NCBI RefSeq assembly: GCF_902686445.1
Contig: NW_025920105.1
Span: 2,332,979 to 2,396,978, forward strand
Reading direction: 5' to 3'
From: Sciurus carolinensis
Taxonomy: Eukaryota > Chordata > Mammalia > Rodentia > Sciuridae
DNA: 64,000 bases
Positions 10,776-21,910 of this stretch are shown here, piece by piece (position 1 is the first letter of the stretch; each line of letters starts with the position of its first letter). The notes under the pieces are model-generated. The model searched no databases and was not told where the DNA came from. It saw only the letters and a program-made list of their open reading frames with translations. Position numbers and translations under genes: made by a program.

Positions 10776-12473
10776 AAAGAAAACCTTAGAAGATGGAAAG
10801 ATCTCCCATGTTCCTGGATAGGCAGAATTAATATTGTCAAAATGGCTATACTACCTAAAGTGCTATACAGATTCAATGCAATTCCAATTAAAATCCCAAT
10901 GATGTACCTTGCAGAAATAGAGCAAGCAATTATGAAATTCATCTGGAAGAATAAAAAACCTAGAATAGCTAAAGCAATCCTCAGTAGCAAGAGCGAAGCA
11001 GGGGGTATTGCAATACCAGATCTTCAACTCTACTACAAAGCAATAGTAACAAAAATGGCATGGTATTGTTACCACAATAGACAGGTAGATCAATGGTACA
11101 GAATAGAGGACATGGAACCAAACCCAAATAAATACAATTTTCTCATACTAGACAAAGTGGCCAAAAATATTCAATGGAGAAAAGATAGCCTCTTCAACAA
11201 ATGGTGCTGGGAAAACTGGAAAACCATATGCAATAGAATGAAATTATACCCCTATCTCTCACCCTACACAAAACTCAACTCAAAATGGATCAAGGACCTC
11301 AGAATCAGACCAGAGACCCTGCATCTTATAGAAGAAAAAGTAGGTCCAAATCTTCAACTTGTTGGCTTAGGATCAGACTTCCTTAACAGGACTCTCATAG
11401 CACAAGAAATAAAAGCAAGAATCAACAACTGGGATAGACTCAAACTAAAAGGCTTTTTCTCAGCAAAGGAAACTATCAGCAATGTGAAGACAGAGCCTAC
11501 AGAGTGGGAGAATATCTTTGCCAACCATACTTCAGATAGAGCGCTAATTTCCAGAATCTATAAAGAACTCAAAAAACTCTACACCAAGAATACAAATAAT
11601 CCAATCAACAAATGGGCTAAGGAAATGAACAGACACTTCACAGAAGAAGATGTACAAGTAATCAACAGATATATGAAAAAATGTTCAACATCCCTAGTAA
11701 TAAGGGAAATGCAAATCAAAACTACCCTAGATTCCATCTCACCCCAATTAGAATGGCGATTATCAAGAACACAAGCAACAATAGGTGTTGGCGAGGATGT
11801 GGTGAAAAAGGAACACTCATACATTGCTGGTGGGGTTGCAAATTAGTGCAGCCACTCTGGAAAGCAGTGTGGAGACTCCTTAGAAAACTTGGAATGGAAC
11901 CACCATTTGAGCCAAGCTATCCCACTCCTTGGCCTATACCCAAAGGACTTAAAATCAGCATACTACAGAGATACAGCCACATCAATGTTCATTGCTGCTC
12001 AATTCACCATAGCCAGATTGTGGAACCAACCTAGATGCCCTTCAGTTGATGAATGGATAAAGAAACTGTGGCATATATATACAATGGAATATTACTCTGC
12101 AATGAAGAATGATAAAATTATGGCATTTGGAGGCAAATGGATGAAATTGGAGAATATCATGCTAAGTGAGATAAGCCAATCTCAAAAAACTAAAGGACGA
12201 ATGATCTCACTGATAAGCAAATGAGGACATATAATGGGGGGTGGGAGGGGTTAGCATTAGGTTTAGGGTTAGGTTTAGGGTTAGGGATAAGGAGAGGCGT
12301 AAGAATGAAGGAAAGAAGGACTGTATAGAGGGAAAAGAGGGGTGGGAGGGGTGGGGGGAAGGGAAAAAATAATCAAACATCATTGCCCTATGTAAACGTA
12401 TGATTACACAAATGGTATGCCTTGACTCTATGTAGAAATAGAGAAACAACATGTAAAAAAAAAAAAAAAAAAA
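10776..12473 (+). mobile_element. Host L1, right part (ORF2 3' end, 3' UTR, poly(A))
   Basis: Resumes the interrupted host L1 at the TSD copy (10776-10789). ORF2 is open 10842-11846, then shifts frame near 11720 (one base fewer in ACCCTAGATTCC than in ACCCTAAGATTCC at 10021) and again near 11910. The remaining C-terminus ends about 12222. The 3' UTR has a telomere-like run and a G-rich tract, and the poly(A) is 12455-12473. The sequence is closest to the 15.1-20.9 kb L1 ([15 protein letters not shown] codons and the same 3' UTR). Confidence 0.92.
12250..12292 (+). repeat. Telomere-like TTAGGG/TTTAGGG run in L1 3' UTR
   Basis: GGTTTAGGGTTAGG repeated, with degenerate ends. The same block, slightly decayed, occurs at 20725-20758 in the other young L1. 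It is therefore part of this L1 subfamily's 3' UTR and not an interstitial telomere. Confidence 0.85.
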
Positions 12474-12479
12474 GAACAT

Positions 12480-13548
12480 GTACTCAAAACTTCATTCTGT
12501 ATCTGTAGGATTCTAGTCACTGTAGTGGAACAAAATACAATTGAGTAGAATATAAAAAAAAAAATAAGCCTCAGCGGCAGAGCAGCAAGGGCTATATTTA
12601 AAGCATGAAGTGGACCACCATTACAAAAACATATGTAATAAAATATTATCCTTATTAAATTATTTAATATTACATTGTTGAAATAGTTTTTTTCTATACA
12701 GATATATTATTGTACTTAAGAATATTTTTGCTTAGTTACCAATAATGCACTCTTAAGATTTTGGTTTAATTTAAATAATAAAATTGATCTGGTTTAAATT
12801 TTTATTGAGGATTTATTGCACAAAGTGTAAGTTTGGCTTTTATTTCACAAAATACTTTAAAAACATTTCAATTTATTATGCAAATTCAGTTTGTATAATA
12901 CCTGTATCAAATTGATTTATCAATAAATGAATTGGCAAGGCTACTTTACAATATGATAGGTTTTTCCCACAATTCTTGCCTCTATAATTATTTTTCTATT
13001 CTATAACTCAGGCCAGTGATGTACATCTGTACTCAGGACAGTATTGTACAATTATGTAGTTGTTTAATACAATTTTTGCCTCCCATCTATTTGTGTATAT
13101 TCCCAGAATGTAAGTAAAAAATTTGTGTATATTCCTAATAATGTAAGTAAAAAATTCCAAAAGATGTCAGTTAATGAGGGTCTATTCTTCCACCACATCA
13201 TAAAACAAAATCTAACATGTAAACAATGCACATTGCTATGCTTTTAGATTTGAACTCAAATTTTTAAGAAAGAACCCAGGAGAGCAACATTTTCATTTCA
13301 GGAATATAAAGATGACATGACTCTTGCATTAGAGAGGGCATTCTTTTCCTCCCTTCCATTAGCGCTTTCTTCATTGAATCTTCTGGAAATTCTAGAACTC
13401 AGAGTAGTGAGTTGCTCATGATTTATTCAGAGAGCTCTGCTTAGCAAGACAACAGAATTGTGTACTTGTGACAGGTTAAAAAACATACTCATTAAAATTA
13501 TTTCTGTAATTATTCATTAAATTTATTACTCATTAAAATTATTAATAT
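12480..13548. other. No gene; AT-rich unique DNA
   Basis: Low-GC DNA with no coherent ORF or recognisable family. A short direct repeat lies at 13090-13150, where TTTGTGTATATTCC and AATGTAAGTAAAAAATT occur twice. Otherwise I see nothing in it. Confidence 0.6.
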
Positions 13549-13614
13549 TAATTGTGTAGCACTTGCCTATCATGCATGAGAACCTGGGTTCAATCTCCAG
13601 CAACACCCAAAACT
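13548..13614 (+). repeat. ID SINE fragment
   Basis: TGTAGCACTTGCCTATCATGCATGAGAACCTGGGTTCAATCTCCAGCAACACCC: B-box-like GGTTCAATCTCC with the flanking ID core. The left part and tail are lost. Confidence 0.7.
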
Positions 13615-14204
13615 GAGTATTTGTGCCTTACCTTTTTATAAAACAGAGGTTTCTTTAGTACTGACTTTATTATTTTGTGTAATTTTGAAAAGGTAATTCA
13701 GTTCTAAAATGTATGATAAAATATGTTTTCCAAAATCAGGTTAGACACCTGGAAGAGACAAAGCTGTGTGCAGGAAAGGGGCTGGACTCACAGGCTGTGC
13801 TATGAAATAGAGTCAGGATTTGGAAAACAGTCAAAGGTTTTTAAACATTGTTTTCAAATTTTTATTGAAATTAGAGCATTGGATTAAAACTCTTTTATTT
13901 AAAAACATGGGGAAATCACCTACAATGGTGCCTCACAAGATATTTATATTGCAGTATTTGACCTACTTCTTTCCATTTTTTGCTCACACAAATTTCTCAG
14001 ATCTTCTGCATGTATCCCAATTATGTTGCCAGAATAAATCTTTACTGATGCAGAAATCCATCCCCCAGCCAGTAACTCTAACCAGGAAGATGCACTACTT
14101 TCTCACTGGTAAGGTTGGATTACAAATGTCATGCCTGGGTATGGAATAGAGTCCTGGCTCCCAGTATTAACCAGGTTAAGAAAATGAAAGGGAATCACCA
14201 ATAT

Positions 14205-14405
14205 GAAATTACACTCTGGGTATGGAACACACCTGTAACCCCAGCTACATGAGAGGCTCGTATAGGGAGATCACAAGTTTAAGAAGCATTCATAGAGACC
14301 CTGTATCAAAATTTAAAAAGATAAAATAAAAATGTTTGGAAATTCAGTTCAATGGTGGAGTTGTCCAAGGTTCAATTTTCAGTACCACCCAAATACAGAA
14401 AATTG
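14205..14405 (+). repeat. B1-dID dimeric SINE, diverged
   Basis: B1 half: GGGTATGGAACACACCTGTAACCCCAGCTACATGAGAGGC. ID-like half: TTCAGTTCAATGGTGGAG...GGTTCAATTTTCAGTACCACCC. Strongly diverged, so an older insertion. Confidence 0.72.
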
Positions 14406-14589
14406 AGGAGATCTTCCCTGAAAAAATGGTAGCAGTCATGCTAGCCTAGTGGAGGTAAAGCTGCTCACTTCAGAGGAAAGGGAGAACGTTTTCTCTGGAC
14501 TTGCTACATTACATGAACCTTCTTCCCAAAGATCCTAGTCCCAGATCCCCAGGTACTTTACTAGATGTGAGGACAGGCTGTTCCTCTCT

Positions 14590-14800
14590 GATTACCAAAA
14601 GTTGATATTTGAACAGGTAGGTTCAAATCCTTTATTTAGAATTTCTATGTTTGTAACTCACTTCAAGTTTCTGAGCCTCAGTTTTCTTCTCCGTAAGGTT
14701 ATTATCTCAGGGGATTAAGGTGGTGCAGTGATATCCTGGACAGAAGGTTTTTGAACCATGCCTGGCATGTGCTGTCAATGTGAGAGAAAGAACTCTGAAC
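14590..14800 (+). repeat. MIR SINE, diverged
   Basis: GTTCAAATCC, then CTCACTTCAAGTTTCTGAGCCTCAGTTTTCTTCTCCGTAAGG, then GCCTGGCATGTGCTGTCAAT, in the order of a MIR (core, CTCAGTTT segment, 3' GCCTGGCACA-like end). An ancient mammalian repeat. Confidence 0.65.
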
Positions 14801-14971
14801 AGGCCTTAGATCATGTCATGGATCTGGCAAACTTCAGGGATCACAGACACTCACCCAGAATCCAGGCTTATTCAGGGCATTGACCAGGCTTGACTCTAAA
14901 CTCCTTGCTTGTCCCAGAGAAGGAAGACACAGTATTCACATGACAAGATCAGTCCTACTGGGCTGGTCCTA

Positions 14972-15066
14972 CTGGGCTGGGAGATAGCTCAGTTGGTAGA
15001 GTGCTTGCCTCCTAAGCACAAGGCCCTGGGTTCAATCCCCAACACTGCAAAAAAAAAAAAAAAAAT
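14972..15066 (+). repeat. ID-type SINE with A-tail, immediately upstream of L1
   Basis: GGGCTGGGAGATAGCTCAGTTGGTAGAG...TTGCCTCC...GGTTCAATCCCC...CAACACTGC followed by an A16-like tail. It is very close to a tRNA-Ala-type ID consensus, with intact box A and B, hence young. A short GTCCTACTGGGCTG direct repeat precedes it. Confidence 0.85.
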
Positions 15067-15103
15067 CAGTCCTGCTGAGAACTTTGCACCCATTTCTCTC
15101 TTC

Positions 15104-15117
15104 AAGAATAAAGATCG
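15104..15117 (+). repeat. Target-site duplication, left copy (second full-length L1)
   Basis: AAGAATAAAGATCG, repeated at 20904-20917 directly after the L1 poly(A). Identity may continue a few bases with one mismatch (GAGA vs CAGA). Confidence 0.85.
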
Positions 15118-15769
15118 GAGAACCTGTCTGAACAGAGCAGGCTCCGAGTCCCGGAGCCCCTGCAGTGCAGTGTACTCCTGCAAAGAACCAGCGGAGAGCC
15201 TCGATCTGCAGTCAGCCTCAGGGATAAGGGCAGGGCAGCCGGAGACCTCTTCAGGCGGCTCTGCCCACTCCGGCTGCGGGCTCTCTTCACGGGGCGATCC
15301 AAGATGGCGGCCTAGAGGGAGACTGCACCCCCGGTCGCTCCACAACCCAGGAGTTAAGAAGGGGAGGCATTGAGAGACTCGGACTGAAGTGGAGCCACGG
15401 GTGAGTCTGCCCACTGGGTAAAGCTCAGCCCGGGTGGCAGGCCCAGATAGAGGTGGCTAAGCAGAGCCGGGCAGGGCAGCTTGAGTCTTCCCAAGGTAGT
15501 CTTCCACACTCCGGCAGTGGGCTCTTCCCACACGGCCAGCTGCACGGTACAGGCCCACAGTGAGAGCATTTCCGCACAGAGCCAGTTCCAAACCGTGGAA
15601 CCAGTAGGGGGCTAGGGGCAGTATTCTTCGAATGAGCTGCTTTATCAGATTCCTCCAAGACATCAGGCTACTGAAGGCTGGGAGGTGATACACTGGAAAT
15701 CTACTGGGACACTATAAGCCAATAGTGGAAAACTGCAATATCTCAGGGTCCCACTGACAACTGACCATT
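15118..15769 (+). promoter_or_regulatory. L1 5' UTR / promoter with upstream extra unit
   Basis: The GGCGATCCAAGATGGCGGCC core (about 15292-15312) corresponds to the 5' end of the other full-length L1. Here ~175 bp precede it but still lie inside the TSD. That extra piece (CAGGGCAGCC...CCACTCCGGCTGCGGGCTCT) resembles 15465-15530 (CAGGGCAGCTT...ACACTCCGGCAGTGGGCTCT), so it looks like a partial second promoter unit. The ~130-bp purine-rich array of the 4063 element is absent. Confidence 0.75.
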
Positions 15770-16811
15770 ATGAGAAAACAAGGGAAGAAAATGTCCCAAA
15801 CAAACCTAAATACTACATCAATAAAACCCAATGACAGCACAGCAGAAGAAATGTCAGAAAGGGAGTTCAGAATGTACGTAATTAAAACGATCAGGGAAGC
15901 TAATGAGGAGATGAAAGAGCAAATGCAGGCATTGAAGGAGGAGATGAAAGAGCAAATGCAGGCATTAAATGATCGCACCAATCAACAGTTAAAAGACCAA
16001 ATACGGGAAGCAAGAGATCATTTCAATAAAGAGTTAGAGATACTGAAAAAAAAACCAAACTGAAATCCTTGAAATGAAGGAAACAATAAACCAAGTTAAA
16101 AACTCCATAGAAAGCATAACCAATAGGATAGAACACCTGGAAGACAGAACCTCAGACATTGAAGACAAAATATTTAACCTTGAAAACAAAGTGGAACAAA
16201 CAGAGAAGATGGTAAGAAATCATGAACAGAATCTCCAAGAACTATGGGATATCATGAAAAGGCCAAATTTGAGAATTATTGGGATTGAGGAAGGCTTAGA
16301 GAAACAAACCAAAGGAATGAACAATCTATTCAATGAAATAATAACAGAAAATTTCCCAAATCTGAAGAACGAAATGGAAAACCAAGTACAAGAGGCTTAT
16401 AGAACTCCAAACACACAAAATTACAACAGACCCACACCAAGGCACATTATTATGAAAATACCTAACATACAAAATAAAGACAGAATTTTAAAGGCCGCGA
16501 GAGAAAAGAATCAAATTACATTCAGAGGGAAACCGATAAGAATATCAGCAGATTTTTCAATCCAGACCCTAAAAGCTAGAAGGGCCTGGAACAACATATA
16601 CCAAGCCCTGAAAGAAAATGGATGCCAACCAAGAATCTTATACCCAGCAAAACTTACCTTCAAATTTGACGATGAAATAAGATCCTTCCATGATAAACAA
16701 AAGCTAAAGGAATTTACAAAAAGAAAGCCAGCATTACAGAACATTCTCAGCAAAATATTCCATGAGGAAGAGATGAAAACAACGATGCAAATCAGCAACA
16801 GGAGGCACTAG
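15770..16811 (+). pseudogene. L1 ORF1, one frameshift, coiled-coil duplication
   Basis: Starts MRKQGKKMSQTNL and is open to 16063. It continues in another frame from about 16054 to 16811. The break is an A9 run at 16046-16054, where the 4063 element has A8 (5869-5876). The coiled coil carries an 11-residue tandem repeat, EEMKEQMQALK, present once in the other copy. The RRM (MKRPNLRIIGIEEG) and C-terminal domain (RGKPIRISADFS, FKFDDE) are intact downstream. Without the run-length change it would be a full-length ORF1p. I cannot exclude that the homopolymer difference is a sequencing artefact. Confidence 0.9.
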
Positions 16812-16847
16812 CCTAAAGGAATAGCCAAATAAAGGAGAAACCAAATC

Positions 16848-19800
16848 ATGTCAAAAACAAATATGAGTCAATTGACTGGGAATACAAATCATATCACAAT
16901 AATAACCCTGAATGTTAATGGCCTGAATTCATCAATCAAAAGACACAGACTGGCAGATTGGATTAAAAAGAAAAATCCAACAATATGCTGCCTGCAAGAG
17001 ACTCATCTCATAGAAAGAGACACCCATAGACTAAAGGTGAAAGGATGGGGAAAAACATACCATGCACACGGACACAACAAAAAAGCTGGAGTATCCATCC
17101 TCATCTCAGATAATGTGGACTTCAAACCAAAACTAGTCAGAAGGGATAAAGAAGGACATTACATGCTGCTTAAGGGAAGCATAAATCAGCAAGACATAAC
17201 AATCATAAATATCTATGCCCCGAACATTGGCTCATCCACGTACGTCAAACAAATCCTTCTCAATTCCAGAAACCAAATAGACCACAACACAATAATACTA
17301 GGCAATTTTAACACACCTCTCTCACCACTGGATAGATCGTCCAAACAAAAATTGAATAAAGAAACTATAGATCTCAACAACACAATCAGCAATTTAGACT
17401 TAACGGACATATATAGAATATACCATCCAACACAGAATGAATACACTTTCTTCTCAGCAGCACATGGATCCTTCTCTAAAATAGACCATATTTTATGCCA
17501 CAAAGCTACTGTTAGTAAATACAAGAAGATAGAGATACTACCTTGTACTCTATCAGATCATAATGGATTGAAATTAGAAATAAATGACAGAATAAAAAAC
17601 AGAAACTTCTCCAATACCTGGAGACTAAATAATACACTATTATATGATGAATGGATAACAGAAGACATCAGGAGGGAAATAAAAAAATTCTTAGAAGTAA
17701 ACGAGAACAAAGACACATCATATCAAAATCTCTGGGACACTATGAAAGCAGTACTTAGAGGAAGATTTATTTCATGGGGTGCATTCAAAAAAGAAGTAGA
17801 AATCAACAAATAAACGAGTTAACACTACAGCTCAAAGCACTAGAAAAAGAAGAGCAGACCAATACCAAAAGTAGTAGAAGACAGGAAATAGTTAAAATCA
17901 GAGCCGAAATCAACGAAATCGAAACAAAAGAAACAATCAGAAAAATTAATAAAATAAATAGTTGGTTCTTTGAAAAAATAAACAAAATTGATAAACCCTT
18001 AGCCACACTAACAAAGAGAAAGAGGGAGAAAACTCAAATTACTAAAATTCGGAATGAACAAGGAAACATCACAACAGACACGAGTGAAATACAAAACATA
18101 ATTAGAAGCTATTTCGAAAATCTATACTCCAACAAAACAGAAAACCTTGAAGACATCAACAAATTTCTAGAGACATATGAACTACCTAAACTGAACGAGG
18201 AGGACATACACAACTTAAATAAACCAATTTCAAGCAATGAAATAGAAGAGGTCATCAAAAGCCTACCAACAAAGAAAAGTCCAGGACCAGATGGGTTCTC
18301 AGCCGAGTTCTACAAAACCTTTAAAGAAGAGCTCATTCCAATACTCCTCAAACTATTCCATGAAATAGAAGAGGAGGGAACCCTACCAAACTCGTTCTAT
18401 GAAGCCAATATCACCCTGATACCTAAACCAGACAGAGACACATCGAGGAAAAAAAATTTCAGACCAATATCCTTAATGAACATCGATGCAAAAATTCTCA
18501 ACAAAATTTTAGCAAATCGCATACAAATATATATTAAAAAGATAGTGCACCACAATCAAGTGGGTTTTATCCCAGGGATGCAAGGTTGGTTCAACATTCG
18601 GAAATCAATAAATGTCATTCACCATATCAACAGACTTAAAGTTAAGAATCACATGATTATTTCAATAGATGCAGAAAAAGCATTTGATAAAATACAGCAT
18701 CCCTTCATGCTCAAAACACTAGAAAAAATTGGGGTAATGGGAACATTCCTAAACATTATAAAGGCCATCTACGCTAAGCCCATGGCTAATATCATTCTAA
18801 ATGGTGAAAAACTGAAAGCGTTCCCCCTAAAAACTGGAACAAGGCAGGGATGCCCTCTTTCACCGCTTCTATTCAACATCGTCCTTGAGACTCTAGCCAG
18901 AGCAATCAGACAAACCAAAGAAATTAAAGGGATACGAATAGGAAAAGAAGAACTCAAACTATCCCTGTTCGCTGATGACATGATTATATATTTAGAGGAA
19001 CCTGGAAATTCCACCAGAAAACTTTTAGAACTCATAAGTGAATTCAGTAAAGTAGCAGGTTACAAGATCAATGCTCATAAATCCAATGCATTTTTATACA
19101 TAAGTGATGAATCTTCAGAAAGAGAAATTAGGAAAACTACCCCATTCACAATAGCATCGAAGAAAATAAAATACTTGGGAATCAATCTCACAAAAGAGGT
19201 GAAAGACCTCTACAATGAGAACTACAGAACACTAAAGAAAGAAATTCAAGAAAACCTTAGAAGATGGAAAGACCTCCCATGTTCCTGGATAGGCAGAATT
19301 AATATCGTCAAAATGGCTATACTACCTAAAGTTCTATACAGATTCAATGCAATTCCAATTAAAATCCCAATGATGTACCTCGCAGAAATAGAGCAAGCAA
19401 TTATGAAATTCATCTGGAAGAATAAAAAACCTAGAATAGCTAAAGCAATCCTCAGTAGCAAGAGCGAAGCAGGGGGTATTGCAATACCAGATCTTCAACT
19501 CTACTACAAAGCAATAGTAACAAAAACGGCATGGTATTGGTACCAAAATAGACAGGTAGATCAATGGTACAGAATAGAGGACATGGACACAAACCCAAAT
19601 AAATACAATTTTCTCATACTAGACAAAGGTTCCAACAATATGCAATGGAGAAAAGATAGCCTCTTCAACAAATGGTGCTGGGAAAACTGGAAAACCATAT
19701 GCAATAGAATGAAATTAAACCCCTATCTCTCACCCTACACAAAACTCAACTCAAAATGGATCAAGGACCTCGGAATCAGACCAGAGACCCTGCATCTTAT

Positions 19801-20694
19801 AGAAGAAAAAGTAGGTCCAAATCTTCAACTTGTTGGCTCAGGATCAGATTTCCTTAACAGGACTCCCATAGCACAAGAAATAAAAGCAAGAATAAACAAC
19901 TGGGATAGATTCAAACTAAAAAGCTTTCTGTCAGCAAAGGAAACTATCAGAAATGTGAAGAGAGAGCCTACAGAGTGGGAGAATATCTTTGCCAACCATA
20001 CCTCAGATAGAGCGCTAATTTCCAGAATCTATAAAGAACTCAAAAAACTCTACACGAAGAATACAAATAATCCAATCAACAAATGGGCTAAGGAAATGAA
20101 CAGACACCTCACAGAAGAAGATGTACAAGTAATCAACAGATATATGAAAAAATGTTCAACATCCCTAGTAATAAGGGAAATGCAAATCAAAACTACCCTT
20201 GATTCCATCTCACCCCAATTAGAATGGCGATTATCAAGAACACAAGCAACAATAGGTGTTGGCGAGGATGTGGTGAAAAAGGAACAGTCATACATTGCTG
20301 GTGGGGTTGCAAATTAGTGCAACCACTCTGGAAAGCAGTGTGGAGATTCCTCAGAAAGCTTGGAATGGAAACACCATTTGACCCAGCTATCCCACTCCTT
20401 GGCCTATACCCAAAGGACTTAAAAGCAGCATACTACAGAGATACAGCCACATCAATGTTCATTGCTGCTCAATTCACCATAGCCAGATTGTGGAACCAAC
20501 CTAGATGTCCTTCGGTTGATGAATGGATAAAGAAACTGTGGCATATTTATACAATGGAATATTACTCTGCAATGAAGAATGATAAAATTATGGCATTTGT
20601 AGGCAAATGGTCGAAATTGGAGAATATCATGCTAAGTGAGATAAGCCAATCTCAAAAAACTAAAGGACGAATGATCTCGCTGATAAGCGGATGA
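16848..20694 (+). pseudogene. L1 ORF2, near-intact but frameshifted; EN catalytic Asp to Asn
   Basis: ATG at 16848 (MSKTNMSQLTGN). The endonuclease domain is open to 17813. A -1 shift between about 17774 and 17813 leads to an 847-codon frame (17774-20317) holding RT ([32 protein letters not shown] at about 18967-18999). A second shift near 20200 (CCCTTGATTCC, one base short) moves the Cys/His C-terminus (VIHCWWGC) to the frame ending 20694. Endonuclease motifs NVNGLN, QETH, SKIDHIL and SDHN are normal. The GDFN motif reads GNFN (Asn codon 17304-17306, codon 153 here, aligning with human L1 EN D145). Confidence 0.92.
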
Positions 20695-20903
20695 GGACAT
20701 ATAATGGGGGGTGGGAGGGGCTAGCATTAGGTTTAGGGTTAGGTTTAGAGTTAGGCTAAGGAGAGCAGTAAGAATGAAGGAAAGAAGGACTGTGTAGAGG
20801 GAAAAGAGGGGTGGGAGGGGTGGGAGGGGTGGGGGGGAGGGGAAAAATATAATAAACATCATTACCCTATGTAAACGTAAAAAAAATAAATAAAAAAAAA
20901 AAA
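20695..20903 (+). other. L1 3' UTR, G-rich tract and A-rich tail
   Basis: GGGGGGTGGGAGGGG, a telomere-like GGTTTAGGGTTAGGTTTAG run, GGGGTGGGAGGGGTGGGAGG, and an A-rich tail from about 20878. Same layout as the host L1 3' UTR at 12230-12473. Confidence 0.88.
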
Positions 20904-20917
20904 AAGAATAAAGATCG
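20904..20917 (+). repeat. Target-site duplication, right copy (second full-length L1)
   Basis: AAGAATAAAGATCG, matching 15104-15117. Confidence 0.85.
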
Positions 20918-21512
20918 CAGAGAGTGCACATCTTCTAGGTATGAAAAAGTGCCTGAGGGGACCATAGGCATTAACATGTCTGCCAACTTTGTGCAGGATT
21001 ATGGAACTTGTTTGTCAGCCAAGATGACAAGGTGGAGTAAAAGGCAATTCACACCTCCAATGTGTTTACCTTCTGTCCTGTGTGGGCTTGTTTCTGCCCC
21101 ATTCCTGCCTACCTCTGAACTTTGGAGAGACTTTGGGTCACATAGCATGGTCACTGCCACAGACACCATGACTCACCTCTGTTTATGCTTGCTGCCAGGC
21201 CACCAAGAACTTTCAGAAGATTGGAGTGATATAGTTTCCAATTATGCCTTTCCCTATAGGGCAGGCAGGTCCCGCTCTTAGAGAACCAACATGCATCTGT
21301 GCCAGGGTTGCTCCAAGCATTTGTGTTTTCCTGCATATAATCTATTCTTCTGTGTAACCTCAAGGACCAGAACATAGGGTGACATCTCCATGTTTTATCA
21401 TTCACATTTAACCAGTAGAGAGGACATTGCAAGGTAGGAATCCTGAAACGCAGTAGTCACTTGGAAGAATCTAATAACAGTAAATAAATTCTTTCCTTTT
21501 ACTACTCTGTCT
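20918..21512. other. No gene recognised
   Basis: Non-repetitive DNA of moderate GC. Open frames are short and show no domain. I see no RNA gene or regulatory signature. Confidence 0.5.
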
Positions 21513-21910
21513 GTGCCAGGGTCCAGCTGTAGCAGGGGTCGGGGGTCCTAGGTGGATGGGAGGCATCGGTGCAGTGGAGAAAGAGCACACAGAGACACCA
21601 AGTGTTCTGAGACTGAATCTGTCTTTATTTTTCCTGCCAGTCTTTTTATAGATATTTTTCTTTAGTAATGATCATATCACTTTTGGTTAGTTTAAAACAA
21701 GAAAAATCTTCAAAAGTACAATCTGTGCTACTTCTCAAAGTACACATTCTCTTTGTACGACAGTCCAGACCAAAATAAGCTTATTTCCCAGCTAGATTAA
21801 AACAAACTTGTCTCCCAGTTAAACTGAAACAAACTTGTCTCCCAGCTAAACTGAGGGCACCATGATGTGCCAGCCTTCAACCTTCAGAACAAACACATCA
21901 CTAGATTTTC
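21513..21910 (-). mobile_element. Solo-LTR-like block (class II style), minus orientation
   Basis: Read on the minus strand a TATA-like CTATAAAAAG (from 21638-21650) is followed within ~20 bp by AATAAA, then by a segment ending ...GACCCCCGACCCCTGCTACAG. The U3 side has short internal repeats (AAACAAACTTGTCTCCCAG, plus strand, twice at 21800-21850). No gag/pol lies beside it. I see no convincing TSD, so the edges are approximate and the call rests on promoter/polyadenylation layout only. Confidence 0.5.

Larger units (their letters stand above)
15118..20903 (+). mobile_element. Full-length young L1
   Basis: 5' UTR 15118-15769, ORF1 15770-16811 (one frameshift), ORF2 16848-20694 (two visible frameshifts), 3' UTR and A-rich tail to 20903, with TSDs on both sides. 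The body is nearly identical to the host L1 at 3.15-12.47 kb. The tail is A-rich with TAAATAAA interruptions. Few lesions suggest a recent insertion. Confidence 0.93.

Noticed and set aside
12250..12292. Interstitial telomere or chromosome-end fusion
   Set aside because: The same run is at the same 3' UTR position in another L1, so it is part of the element.
14972..15066. tRNA-like A/B box sequence
   Set aside because: It has the ID SINE body and A-tail, not a foldable tRNA ending in CCA context; called as a SINE.
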